Part shown: positions 15,615 to 24,793 of the stretch, one piece after another
Position numbering within the stretch: position 1 is the first letter of the stretch
Layout of the letters: each line of letters starts with the position of its first letter
NCBI GenBank assembly: GCA_004293045.1
Contig: RDXY01000010.1
Coordinates: 1 to 59,668 of the forward strand
Source of the DNA: Flavobacteriia bacterium
GTDB taxonomy: Bacteria; Bacteroidota; Bacteroidia; Flavobacteriales; Flavobacteriaceae
Length of the DNA stretch: 59,668 bases
Direction of reading: 5' to 3'
Position numbers and translations under genes: made by a program
The notes under the pieces: generated by a model
Databases searched by the model: none
Told to the model about the DNA's origin: nothing
What the model saw: the letters and a program-made list of their open reading frames with translations, nothing else

Positions 15615-18600
15615 TTGAGCAAATCAGAAATCATTCAAAAATATCAGCAACAACCAAAAATTGGACAAATTGCTGAATTTTTTGCGTCCAGAAAAAAAAT
15701 AAATGCTACAGGTTTGGTAGGTTCTTCACTTTCATTTGTGATTGAGGCTTTATTTAAAAAATCGGAACTTCCTTTTTTATTGTTGTTTAATGACAAGGAA
15801 GAAGCGGCGTATTATTTGAATGATTTAGAAGCCTTAATTAACAACCAAGATGTGTTGTTTTATCCAGGTTCTTATCGTCGTCCTTACCAAATTGAGGAAA
15901 CAGATAACGCCAACGTTTTATTACGTGCTGAGGTATTAAATAGAATTAATTCTAGAAAAAAACCAGCCATTATTGTTTCGTATACAGATGCTATTTTTGA
16001 AAAAGTTGTTACGCGAAAAGAGTTAGACAAAAACACTTTAAAACTTAGTGTAAACGATAAATTAGCTATCGATTTTATTAACGAAACGCTTTTTGAATAT
16101 CATTTTAAACGTGTCGATTTTGTTTCGGAACCTGGTGAATTTTCTGTTCGAGGTGGAATTATTGATGTATTTTCATTTTCAAATGATATGCCTTACCGGA
16201 TAGAGTTTTTTGGCGATGAAATTGATAGCATTCGAACCTTTGATATTGAAACGCAATTGTCTAAAGAAAAAGTCACAAAAATTGCCATTATTCCCAATGT
16301 TGAAAATAAAATATTACAAGAAAAACGCGAAAATTTCTTAGATTATATTTCTGAAAAAACCGTTATTGTGCTTCAAAATACCGATTGGTTAGGTGGAAAA
16401 TTAGACCGATTATATGAAAAAGCAAAAGAAGCTTACTCGAAATTAACGCTAACGATCCATCACGCCAAACCTGAAGAATTATTTGTAAATCAAGAAACGT
16501 TTTTAAAGCGAGCGTTAGATTTTTCAATACTTGAATTAGATAAAAATCCGGTTTTTAAATCGGAAAAAATGGTCGAATTTTACACGCAACCGCAGCCATC
16601 ATTTAACAAACAATTCGATTTGTTAATGAATAATTTGAACGATAATTTTCATAACGGAATTAAAAACTATTTATTTTCATCGAACGAAAATCAAGCCAAA
16701 CGATTCAAAGAAATTTTTAAAGATATTGATGAAGATGCGGCCCTACATGTGAAAGACAAATATGAAAACATCGTACTCCCTTTGTTTTCAGGCTTCATAG
16801 ATACCGAGTTACAAATCGCGTGTTACACAGACCATCAAATTTTCGAAAGGTATCATAAGTTTTCTATCAAAAATAATGCGTCGAAAAAACAAACGGTAAC
16901 TCTGAAAGAACTAACTGCTTTGTCAATTGGCGATTATGTAACACATATTGACCACGGAATTGGTAAATTTGGCGGATTACAAAAAATTCAAGTAGAAGGG
17001 AAAACCCAAGAAGCAATAAAATTAGTGTATGCCGATAATGATATTGTGTATGTAAGTATTCATTCGCTTCATAAAATTTCAAAATATACTGGAAAAGAAG
17101 GCGCCCCGCCAAAAATATATAAATTAGGAAGTGGTGTATGGAAGGCCTTAAAACAAAAAACAAAAGCTCGTGTAAAGCACATCGCTTTCAATTTAATTCA
17201 GTTGTATGCGAAACGTCGTTTGGATAAAGGCTATGCTTTTGCACCCGATAGCTATTTGCAAAAAGAATTAGAAAGTTCTTTTATTTACGAAGACACACCT
17301 GACCAAATCACAGCCACACACGACGTAAAAATGGATATGGAAAACGACAGACCAATGGATAGATTGGTTTGTGGCGATGTGGGATTTGGAAAAACAGAAG
17401 TGGCTATTCGAGCTGCATTTAAAGCAGTTGACAACGGTAAGCAAGTCGCTATTTTAGTGCCAACAACTATATTGGCCTACCAACATTATAGAACTTTTAC
17501 AGAGAGATTAAAAGATATGCCCGTAACGGTAAGCTATTTGAACCGATTTAGAACTGCAAAACAAAAATCAGAAACGCTAAAAGGTTTGGAAGATGGAAAA
17601 ATAGATATTGTAATTGGAACGCATCAATTGGTAAATAAAAATGTGAAATTCCGAGATTTAGGGTTGCTTATTGTAGATGAGGAACAAAAATTTGGGGTAA
17701 ATGTAAAAGACAAATTAAAAACCATTGCCGCAAATATTGATACGCTTACTTTAACTGCTACACCCATTCCAAGAACACTACAATTTTCATTAATGGCAGC
17801 TCGCGATTTATCAGTTATTACTACGCCGCCGCCAAATCGATATCCAATTGAAACCAATGTAATTCGTTTTAATGAAGAAACCATTCGTGATGCTATTTCG
17901 TATGAAGTGGAACGTGGTGGACAAGTGTTTTTTATCAATAATCGTATCGAAAACATTAAAGAAGTTGCCGGAATGATTCAGCGATTGGTTCCTAATGCAA
18001 AAGTAGGAATCGGACACGGACAAATGGATGGAAAAAAACTGGAAGAATTAATGCTTGCCTTTATCGAGGGCGAATTTGATGTTTTGGTAGCTACTACTAT
18101 TATAGAAAGCGGCTTAGACGTGCCCAATGCAAATACGATTTTTATTAATAATGCCAATAATTTTGGACTTTCAGATTTGCATCAAATGCGAGGTAGAGTA
18201 GGGCGTAGCAATAAAAAAGCCTTTTGTTATTTTATTACACCACCCGAATCGGTTATGACCGATGATGCCAGAAAACGAATCAACGCTTTAGTGCAGTTTT
18301 CAGAATTAGGCAGCGGGTTTAATATTGCAATGAAAGATTTAGAAATTCGTGGTGCGGGAGATTTGTTAGGTGGCGAACAAAGTGGTTTTATTAATGAAAT
18401 TGGTTTTGATACCTATCAAAAAATTATGAATGAAGCCATAGACGAATTAAAAGAAAATGAGTTTGCTAATTTATATAAAGAAGAAAATGATATTGAAACC
18501 AAAGAATTTGTAAAAGAATTTCAGATTGATACCGATTTTGAATTGTTGTTTCCAGACGAATACATCAATACTATTTCAGAACGACTGAGTTTGTATAACG

Positions 18601-18968
18601 AATTAGGTACTTTGAAAAACAATGCAGAATTAGAAGCATATGAAAAACGTTTAATTGACCGATTTGGACCTTTGCCAAAAGAAGCAAGTTCCCTATTAAA
18701 CAGCGTTCGAATCAAATGGAAAGCCAAACAAATAGGTTTAGAACGATTAATTCTGAAACAAAATAAAATGATAGGGTATTTTATTGGCGATCAGCAATCT
18801 AATTTTTACCAAAGTAATCGTTTTATGAATGTGATGAAATTTGCACAACAAAACGGTAATTTATGTAAAGTAAAAGAAAAAGAAACCAAAAACGGATTAC
18901 GACTTTTAATTACTTTTGAAAACGTAAAAAGCAGTAACAAAGCACTAGAATTAATTGAAATGATATAA
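15615..18968 (+). CDS. mfd: Transcription-repair coupling factor
   Basis: A 1117-residue Mfd, the translocase that removes stalled RNA polymerase and recruits UvrA. The UvrB-like N-terminal region includes FYPGSYRRPYQ. The RNA polymerase-interacting Tudor-like segment (YVTHIDHGIGKFGGL) lies at about residue 440. The RecG-like motor has Walker A GDVGFGKTE near 587 and DEEQKFGV near 687, then RMRGRVGRS-type helicase motif VI (HQMRGRVGRSNKK) and a C-terminal TRCF domain. The start is TTG, giving MSKSEIIQKYQQ. All motifs are intact. sprE follows on the same strand after 101 bases. Confidence 0.97.
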   Translation: MSKSEIIQKYQQQPKIGQIAEFFASRKKINATGLVGSSLSFVIEALFKKSELPFLLLFNDKEEAAYYLNDLEALINNQDVLFYPGSYRRPYQIEETDNANVLLRAEVLNRINSRKKPAIIVSYTDAIFEKVVTRKELDKNTLKLSVNDKLAIDFINETLFEYHFKRVDFVSEPGEFSVRGGIIDVFSFSNDMPYRIEFFGDEIDSIRTFDIETQLSKEKVTKIAIIPNVENKILQEKRENFLDYISEKTVIVLQNTDWLGGKLDRLYEKAKEAYSKLTLTIHHAKPEELFVNQETFLKRALDFSILELDKNPVFKSEKMVEFYTQPQPSFNKQFDLLMNNLNDNFHNGIKNYLFSSNENQAKRFKEIFKDIDEDAALHVKDKYENIVLPLFSGFIDTELQIACYTDHQIFERYHKFSIKNNASKKQTVTLKELTALSIGDYVTHIDHGIGKFGGLQKIQVEGKTQEAIKLVYADNDIVYVSIHSLHKISKYTGKEGAPPKIYKLGSGVWKALKQKTKARVKHIAFNLIQLYAKRRLDKGYAFAPDSYLQKELESSFIYEDTPDQITATHDVKMDMENDRPMDRLVCGDVGFGKTEVAIRAAFKAVDNGKQVAILVPTTILAYQHYRTFTERLKDMPVTVSYLNRFRTAKQKSETLKGLEDGKIDIVIGTHQLVNKNVKFRDLGLLIVDEEQKFGVNVKDKLKTIAANIDTLTLTATPIPRTLQFSLMAARDLSVITTPPPNRYPIETNVIRFNEETIRDAISYEVERGGQVFFINNRIENIKEVAGMIQRLVPNAKVGIGHGQMDGKKLEELMLAFIEGEFDVLVATTIIESGLDVPNANTIFINNANNFGLSDLHQMRGRVGRSNKKAFCYFITPPESVMTDDARKRINALVQFSELGSGFNIAMKDLEIRGAGDLLGGEQSGFINEIGFDTYQKIMNEAIDELKENEFANLYKEENDIETKEFVKEFQIDTDFELLFPDEYINTISERLSLYNELGTLKNNAELEAYEKRLIDRFGPLPKEASSLLNSVRIKWKAKQIGLERLILKQNKMIGYFIGDQQSNFYQSNRFMNVMKFAQQNGNLCKVKEKETKNGLRLLITFENVKSSNKALELIEMI

Positions 18969-19069
18969 TCTTAAAAAAGTAATGTTCATTTTTCAAAAAA
19001 AAAACTTATTTTTACACGTTTGCATACTAAATAACAAAAAATAATGTTATTTATAAAAACCATATTACA

Positions 19070-21715
19070 TTGAAAAACATACAATTAAAACATTTACTTA
19101 CATTGGGTAGTATAGCCATTCTTTTGGCATGTTCTACTAAGAGAGATAATTATATAAATAGAAAGTGGCATGCCACAAATACAAAATATAATGTTTTGTA
19201 TAATGGAAATCTGGCGTTGCAAAAAGGAATTGCAGATGTAAAAGCAACGTATTCGGATGATTTTTGGGACGTACTTCCATTAGAACGCATGCAAGTTATA
19301 CCAACCGAGCAAAAAGAAGGCGAAGTTACGAAAAACATAAATTTTGAACGTGCTGAAACAAAAGCCACAAAAGCCATTCAAAAACATTCTATGAATATTG
19401 GAGGCTATGAAAAAAACAATCAAATTGACGAATCGTATTTGATGTTGGGTAAGTCTAGGTATTATGAAAACCGCTATTTACCTGCTATGGAAGCCTTTAA
19501 TTATATTTTATATAAATATCCTACCAGTAATAATGTTTATCAAGCACAAGTGTGGCGTGAAAAAGTCAATTTAAAATTAGAAAACGAACAATTAGCCATA
19601 AAAAATTTAAATAGAACCCTAAAAGGACAAAAAGTTACGGGTCAGGATTTGGCCGATATTCATTCCGTTTTAGCACAAGCGTTTATTAAAAAAAATGTTT
19701 TAGATAGCGCGATAGTTTCTGTAAAAATAGCTAAAAAAGAAACCAAACGAAATGAAGAGAAAGCACGCTATACATTTATTTTAGGCCAATTATATGAAAA
19801 ATTAAACTATTCAGATAGTGCTTATGTGGCGTTTCAAGAAGTGATTGATATGAAACGAAAATCTCCTCGTAGTTATACCATTTATTCTCATTTGAAACAA
19901 TCTTCACAATTTGATTTTCAAAAAGGCGATACAGTTGCTTTTCATAAAAAGCTAGACAAATTACTAGAAAATATAGAAAACAAAAGCTTCAGAGATGTGA
20001 TTTATCATCAAAAAGCCATATTTTATGATAAAAAAGAGAAAGATAATGTAGCTATTTTAAACTATAATAAATCAATAAAAAATAGTTTATCGGATAAATA
20101 CTTAGCAGCTTTGAACTACAGAAATATTTCGGAAATTTATTACAAAAAACAAAATTTCCATTATGTAAAAAAATATTTAGATTCCACTTTGTTGCGTTTA
20201 CCAGAAAAAAATAGCGAAGTAAAATCAACTAAAAAAAGATTGGAAATTATTGCAGATGTTGTAAAATATCAAGATATTATTAGTTATTCGGATAGTATTT
20301 TCAATATTTCAAAAATGTCAAATTCTGAAAAAGTAAAATTTTTTCAAAATCACATTACTAAGTTAAAAATATCCGATTCTATAGCTGCTATAAAAAAAGC
20401 AGATAATATAGCATTATCAGAACAGAATCTAAAAGCAGATGCATTTCCAGGGGATAGTTTTAATGATCAATCTGACAGTAAAGATAAAAATTCCCCTGGT
20501 GAAATTTCAAAGACTAAAAATCCCGTATTAGAACAAGATTTGGTTAAGCCACCATTAAATTCAGGAGGTTTACAAAGTAAATTTTATTTTTATAATGGGG
20601 TAACGGTAGCACAAGGGAAATTGAATTTTAAGAAAAAATGGGGTGATATTAAATATGGTGACAATTGGAAATCGGTACCTGAATCCAATCAAAACCAAAC
20701 ACAAAACGGATCCGAAGAGGAAATAGAAGAAGAAACGGAAGAACCAACCGAAGAAGTAGGTCTTGAACCAAAATACAAAACCTCTTTTTACATCGATCAA
20801 CTTCCAAAAGATACTAAAGTACTTGATAGTTTAACTATTGAGGCAAATTTTGCACGTTTTCAACTGGGTACTATTTTTAAAGAAAAACTTAAAGAGAAAA
20901 AGCTAGCTATAACTACTTTTGAAGATGTTTTGGTAAATTCACCTGAAAGTAAATTGATTTTACCTACATATTATAATTTATACCAATTGTATGCTGATGA
21001 AAATAAGGAAAAAGCGCTGGTTTATAAGCAAAAAATTTTAACGAAATACCCAGAAAGCAGATACGCATCGGCTATAAATAATACAGCAATAAATGCAGAT
21101 ATTACAGCAGATTCTGAATTTAATTTGCTATATAAGAAAGTAGAAGAAGGATGGTTTAGAGAAGCAAATTTAGAAATTGATGCTTTACTAAAAAAATATG
21201 ACGGAGATGAATTAAACGCTAAATTTGATATGTTAAAAGCAAAAATTTCTGCGAGGTTATTTGGGCTTTCGGCTTATAAAGAAGCGCTACAAAAAATGGT
21301 AAAAAACTATCCAAAAGCTGACGAAACAAAAAAAATAGAGTCAATATTAAGTTCAGATATTCCAGCTCTTGAAGCTCTACAATTTGGAGCTACCGCTAAA
21401 ACTTATAATTTGGTATTTGTTACCAATTATCCTAATGAGATTTCACATAAAAATTTAATTGAGAAATTAAATAAATATGTTAAAGAATCTGGCGATAGAA
21501 AAGTCAGCGTGTCAAATGATATCTATAATGTAAATAAAAACATGATTGTTTTGCATGGAATATTAAATAAAGTAACTGCAGAATCCGTTGCTAATTATCT
21601 GAAAGAGCATAAAGAGTACAAACTAAAAGACACACCAATTATAATTTCAAATGAAGATTATAAAGTAGTTCAGGTGAATAAAAATTTAGAAGCATATCTA
21701 GCTAAAATCAAATAA
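19070..21715 (+). CDS. sprE: SprE/PorW-like TPR lipoprotein (gliding motility and type IX secretion)
   Basis: An 881-residue lipoprotein (signal ends LLACS, Cys21) with tetratricopeptide-type helical repeats over about 120-400 and 620-780. A low-complexity acidic segment (EEEIEEETEEPTEE, about 545-560) separates the two parts. The opening TKRDNYINRKWHATNTKYNVLYNGN is characteristic of the SprE/PorW family, which is required for type IX secretion and gliding in Flavobacterium and Porphyromonas. The start is TTG at 19070; the nearest ATG (19044) is out of frame and soon stops. It is followed by a bactofilin gene 2 bases later, so sprE may be co-transcribed with bactofilin and atpZ. The family name rests on recognised sequence and architecture. 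Confidence 0.85.
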   Translation: MKNIQLKHLLTLGSIAILLACSTKRDNYINRKWHATNTKYNVLYNGNLALQKGIADVKATYSDDFWDVLPLERMQVIPTEQKEGEVTKNINFERAETKATKAIQKHSMNIGGYEKNNQIDESYLMLGKSRYYENRYLPAMEAFNYILYKYPTSNNVYQAQVWREKVNLKLENEQLAIKNLNRTLKGQKVTGQDLADIHSVLAQAFIKKNVLDSAIVSVKIAKKETKRNEEKARYTFILGQLYEKLNYSDSAYVAFQEVIDMKRKSPRSYTIYSHLKQSSQFDFQKGDTVAFHKKLDKLLENIENKSFRDVIYHQKAIFYDKKEKDNVAILNYNKSIKNSLSDKYLAALNYRNISEIYYKKQNFHYVKKYLDSTLLRLPEKNSEVKSTKKRLEIIADVVKYQDIISYSDSIFNISKMSNSEKVKFFQNHITKLKISDSIAAIKKADNIALSEQNLKADAFPGDSFNDQSDSKDKNSPGEISKTKNPVLEQDLVKPPLNSGGLQSKFYFYNGVTVAQGKLNFKKKWGDIKYGDNWKSVPESNQNQTQNGSEEEIEEETEEPTEEVGLEPKYKTSFYIDQLPKDTKVLDSLTIEANFARFQLGTIFKEKLKEKKLAITTFEDVLVNSPESKLILPTYYNLYQLYADENKEKALVYKQKILTKYPESRYASAINNTAINADITADSEFNLLYKKVEEGWFREANLEIDALLKKYDGDELNAKFDMLKAKISARLFGLSAYKEALQKMVKNYPKADETKKIESILSSDIPALEALQFGATAKTYNLVFVTNYPNEISHKNLIEKLNKYVKESGDRKVSVSNDIYNVNKNMIVLHGILNKVTAESVANYLKEHKEYKLKDTPIIISNEDYKVVQVNKNLEAYLAKIK

Positions 21716-21717
21716 GT

Positions 21718-22062
21718 ATGCCAAAATCAGACTATGATTTATTAGGTAAAACAAATCGAATTGTAGAACAAACCACTATTACTGGTAATATAGTTTCCTC
21801 AGCCGATTTACGATTAGACGGAGAATTAATTGGTGATATTACTTGCAATGGAAAAATTGTATTAGGTCCGAAAAGCAAAGTAGAAGGCAATATTACTTGT
21901 AAAAATATAGATATTGAAGGCAAGTTCAATGGTAAATTAGTGGTGGAAGAATTATTAGGTATCAAAAAATCAGCTAAAATTTCTGGTGAAGTTACCGTAG
22001 GAAAATTAGCCATAGAACCTGGTGCCATTTTTGAAGCCAGTTGTGAAATGAAATCAAAATAA
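21718..22062 (+). CDS. Bactofilin family protein (polymer-forming cytoskeletal)
   Basis: A 114-residue protein. Its core (about 18-108) is a right-handed beta-helix with short regular rungs such as GNIVSSADLRLDGELIGDI, GKIVLGPKSKVEGNI and AKISGEVTVGKLAI. This is the bactofilin signature of self-assembling cytoskeletal scaffolds. It has short polar ends and no membrane segment. It starts 2 bases after the sprE stop and lies 24 bases before atpZ, an arrangement that suggests shared transcription. A role in positioning envelope machinery is possible but not shown by sequence. Confidence 0.92.
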   Translation: MPKSDYDLLGKTNRIVEQTTITGNIVSSADLRLDGELIGDITCNGKIVLGPKSKVEGNITCKNIDIEGKFNGKLVVEELLGIKKSAKISGEVTVGKLAIEPGAIFEASCEMKSK

Positions 22063-22086
22063 GTTTTGTCTTAAATCCAGACTAAA

Positions 22087-22311
22087 ATGCTACAAAATAC
22101 CAAGTCAAAACCGCTAAATAAATGGATACAATTAATAAGTATTCCGGCACAAATGGGAGTAGTTATTTTTTTGTTTGCCTATTTAGGTCAATATTTAGAC
22201 CAAAAATACCAATCCGAAAACTATGTGAAAATTTTTACAGTTGTAGGCGTTTTCTTAGCCTTGTATAATGTAATTCGCCAAGTGAACCAAATGAGTAAGA
22301 ATGAAAAATAA
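22087..22311 (+). CDS. AtpZ/AtpI family protein
   Basis: A 74-residue protein with two predicted membrane helices (about 16-37 and 47-65), joined by the conserved GQYLDQKYQSENYVKIFTVVGVFLALYNVIRQV. AtpZ/AtpI proteins are encoded at the head of atp operons and are proposed to assist c-ring assembly or Mg/Ca transport. The gene overlaps the next small membrane gene by 11 bases, showing tight coupling. Confidence 0.88.
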   Translation: MLQNTKSKPLNKWIQLISIPAQMGVVIFLFAYLGQYLDQKYQSENYVKIFTVVGVFLALYNVIRQVNQMSKNEK

Positions 22312-22690
22312 CTTCTTGTTTTTTAAACGAATTTTCTTTTTTACCCTTTCGTTATATGCGCTCAATCGCTTGGTTTTTTTGTTTCCTACTTTAAAACAAG
22401 CAGAAGAGCAATTTCATTTTACTATGTCCTTTTTGTTTTTATTGTTTTTTGTGTTTTCAAACCTAATTTTATTCCTTGTAAAAAAGGTTTCAGAAAAGAG
22501 CTTTGACAATACAGGAATGGTATTTATGATGGCCACTTTTGTGAAAACTGGGGCGGTTTATTTTATTATCAAACCCATATTAAGCCTACCAAATAATCAA
22601 ATTGAAAGAACAAATTGCCTGATTGTTTTTATGTGTTTTTTAGTAATTGAAACGATAATAACTATAGGTATTTTAAATAAAAAACAATAA
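22301..22690 (+). CDS. Small four-helix membrane protein at the head of the atp operon
   Basis: A 129-residue hydrophobic protein with about four membrane helices (10-30, 43-63, 72-92, 104-125) and a basic N-terminus. It occupies the place where many bacteria encode AtpI, between atpZ and atpB, and overlaps atpZ by 11 bases. Sequence similarity to classical AtpI is not obvious to me, so I leave the name open. A divergent AtpI-like assembly factor is the most natural reading from position; other families of small membrane proteins of Flavobacteria are possible. Confidence 0.75.
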   Translation: MKNNFLFFKRIFFFTLSLYALNRLVFLFPTLKQAEEQFHFTMSFLFLLFFVFSNLILFLVKKVSEKSFDNTGMVFMMATFVKTGAVYFIIKPILSLPNNQIERTNCLIVFMCFLVIETIITIGILNKKQ

Positions 22691-22737
22691 ACCAATTTAA
22701 TTTTGAATAATTTGGTAAAAAAAGTAATTTTCTAGTA

Positions 22738-22766
22738 TTGTAATTTAAAGAAAAAATATACCTTTG
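22738..22766 (+). promoter_or_regulatory. Promoter of the atpBEFHAG operon
   Basis: TTG at 22738-22740 and TACCTTTG at 22759-22766 are spaced 18 bases apart, a good match to the Bacteroidota -33/-7 consensus. The transcript would start near 22773 and give a leader of about 34 bases. It allows atpB onward to be transcribed separately from sprE-atpZ. Confidence 0.7.
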
Positions 22767-22806
22767 CAAAAATTTTAAGGACATTATTTTTTAGAATATA
22801 TATTTT

Positions 22807-23976
22807 ATGTTGATTTCAAGAAAAACAATTCAATTATTTATAGCCACAATTTTTGCGGTTTTGCCTGTAGTTACTTTTGCTAATGCAGATGCAAGTCACG
22901 TTGCAAAACCAGCGCATTCTGAAGTTGTAAATCATGAAGGTACTGCAACTAAGGAAGTTGTTTCGGAAGAAATGAAAGCGCAAGAAGAAAGAGCGGAATT
23001 CATTCAACATCACTTATTAGATTCTCATGATTTTCATTTATTTTCTTACGGAAAAGCATCAGGTCATGAAACACACATTGGTTTTCCTTTGCCGGTAATT
23101 TTATGGGAAGACGGATTACATTTTTTCATGTCGTCTGAATTTCACCACGGGGAAGCAGTTGCCGAATCTAACGGAAAATATTTTGCGATAAATCACCATG
23201 ATGGAATGATTTATAATACTGACGCAAAAGGAACTTTCAATGTGGATGAAAAACACCATACTACAAATACAAAACCTATCGATTTTTCTATCACAAAAAG
23301 TATTGTAATGATTTTAATCGTAGCTTTATTAATGTTTATGATTTTTAGAAATCTAGGCAAATCATACAGTAAAAATGGGGGTATTGCTACAGGAGTGGGA
23401 AGATTTTTCGAGCCATTAGTACTTTACATCAGAGATGAAATCGCAATTCCTAATATTGGAGAGAAACATTATAAAAAATACATGAGTCATTTATTGACTG
23501 TTTTCTTCTTTATTTGGTTTCTAAATATGTTTGGTTTAACGCCACTTGGAGTTAACGTTACTGGTAATATTGCAATTACTGCTTCGTTAGCTATCATTAC
23601 TTATTTAATCACAACGTTTACTGCTAATGGAAATTATTGGGGTCACATTTTCTGGATGCCAGGAGTACCGGTTCCAATGAAAATCATTTTAGCGCCAATT
23701 GAATTTTTAGGAACTATTATTAAACCCTTTTCATTAATGATTCGTTTATATGCGAATATGTTAGCTGGTCACGTGGTTTTAATGAGTATCATTGCGTTAA
23801 TGTATACGTTTAGTAGTCCGATCGGAAGTCCGTTATCATTTGTGTTGGCTTTTGTATTATCCATATTAGAAATTTTAGTAGCTTTATTACAAGCTTATAT
23901 TTTTACGATGTTAACGGCTTTATATTTTGGAGCTGCAAAAGAAGAACATCACCATGATGAGGAAGCGCATCATTAA
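22807..23976 (+). CDS. atpB: F1Fo ATP synthase subunit a, with long periplasmic N-terminus
   Basis: A 389-residue subunit a, longer than the roughly 270 residues of E. coli. The extra length is an N-terminal signal-like helix followed by about 125 residues of His-rich predicted periplasmic sequence (HLLDSHDFHLF, HHGEAV, HHDGMIY), a feature of Bacteroidota. The channel part has the essential Arg313 in MIRLYANMLAGHV and PIEFLGTIIKPFSL. The C-terminus is EEHHHDEEAHH. It translocates protons at the c-ring interface. The start codon follows AATATATATTTT, a leader also seen before atpE, atpF and atpA. Confidence 0.96.
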   Translation: MLISRKTIQLFIATIFAVLPVVTFANADASHVAKPAHSEVVNHEGTATKEVVSEEMKAQEERAEFIQHHLLDSHDFHLFSYGKASGHETHIGFPLPVILWEDGLHFFMSSEFHHGEAVAESNGKYFAINHHDGMIYNTDAKGTFNVDEKHHTTNTKPIDFSITKSIVMILIVALLMFMIFRNLGKSYSKNGGIATGVGRFFEPLVLYIRDEIAIPNIGEKHYKKYMSHLLTVFFFIWFLNMFGLTPLGVNVTGNIAITASLAIITYLITTFTANGNYWGHIFWMPGVPVPMKIILAPIEFLGTIIKPFSLMIRLYANMLAGHVVLMSIIALMYTFSSPIGSPLSFVLAFVLSILEILVALLQAYIFTMLTALYFGAAKEEHHHDEEAHH

Positions 23977-24009
23977 TAAATTGAATGTTTAATTAAATAT
24001 ATATACATT

Positions 24010-24207
24010 ATGGAAGGAACTCTTAACCTTGTAGGAGCTGGATTAATCGTTATCGGTGCTGGTTTAGGTATCGGTAGAATTGGTGGATCAGCAATGGATG
24101 CTATTGCTCGTCAACCAGAAGCGTCTGGAAAAATTCAAACGGCTATGCTTATTGCAGCAGCGTTAATTGAAGGAATTGGTTTTGCAGCGTTATTCGCAGT
24201 AAAATAA
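24010..24207 (+). CDS. atpE: F1Fo ATP synthase subunit c
   Basis: A 65-residue hairpin proteolipid with two membrane helices joined by the polar loop ARQPEASGK. The ion-binding carboxylate is Glu54 in AALIEGIGF. No obvious sodium-binding signature beyond that was judged, so proton coupling is assumed. The protein forms the rotor ring and must be made in several copies per complex. It is preceded by AATATATATA and followed by a 15-bp hairpin (24216-24250). Confidence 0.97.
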   Translation: MEGTLNLVGAGLIVIGAGLGIGRIGGSAMDAIARQPEASGKIQTAMLIAAALIEGIGFAALFAVK

Positions 24208-24215
24208 TTAAAACT

Positions 24216-24250
24216 AACAATTGTTGTAACGGTTGGTTGCAACAATTGTT
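24216..24250 (+). promoter_or_regulatory. Strong stem-loop between atpE and atpF
   Basis: AACAATTGTTGTAAC (24216-24230) pairs with GTTGCAACAATTGTT (24236-24250) across a 5-base loop. There are 14 Watson-Crick pairs and one T-G. No T-run follows, so it does not look like a classic terminator. It could protect the atpE 3' end or limit flow into atpF. Confidence 0.6.
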
Positions 24251-24283
24251 TACATTGAAAATTAAAATTAAACAATATATATA

Positions 24284-24784
24284 ATGGAAGAATTATTAGG
24301 TCAATTTTCATTTGGTTTATTTATCTTGCAAACACTTTTATTCGTAGGATTAATCCTTTTACTAAAAAAGTTTGCTTGGAAACCTATTTTAGATGCAGTA
24401 AACGAACGTGAAGAAGGTATTAAAGAAGCTATTCTTTCGGCAGAAAATGCAAAAAAAGAAATGATGGCTTTAAAATCGGATAACCAAAAATTATTAGATG
24501 AAGCCCGTGCTGAAAGAGATACTATGATTAAAGAAGCAACTGCTATCAAAGAAAAAATGATTGCTGATGCCAAATCTGAAGCACAATCTCAAGGCGCAAA
24601 AATGATTGAACAAGCAAAAGCTACAATCGAAAGTGAAAAAAATAATGCAGTTGCTGAAATTAAAAATCAAGTGTCTTCATTGTCTTTAGAAATCGCTGAA
24701 AAATTATTAAAAGAAGAATTATCTAACAAAGAATCTCAAACTAAATTAGTGGAGAAAATGTTAGCTGATGTTAAATTAAACTAA
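24284..24784 (+). CDS. atpF: F1Fo ATP synthase subunit b
   Basis: A 166-residue protein: one N-terminal membrane helix (about 7-27, FSFGLFILQTLLFVGLILLL), then a long charged helix (30-165) rich in Lys, Glu and Ala, forming the peripheral stalk dimer. The AWKPILDAVNEREEGIKEAI segment after the membrane helix is typical of bacterial b subunits. It is preceded directly by AATATATATA, one base before the ATG, and lies downstream of the atpE hairpin. Confidence 0.96.
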   Translation: MEELLGQFSFGLFILQTLLFVGLILLLKKFAWKPILDAVNEREEGIKEAILSAENAKKEMMALKSDNQKLLDEARAERDTMIKEATAIKEKMIADAKSEAQSQGAKMIEQAKATIESEKNNAVAEIKNQVSSLSLEIAEKLLKEELSNKESQTKLVEKMLADVKLN

Positions 24785-24793
24785 TCCAAAGTT

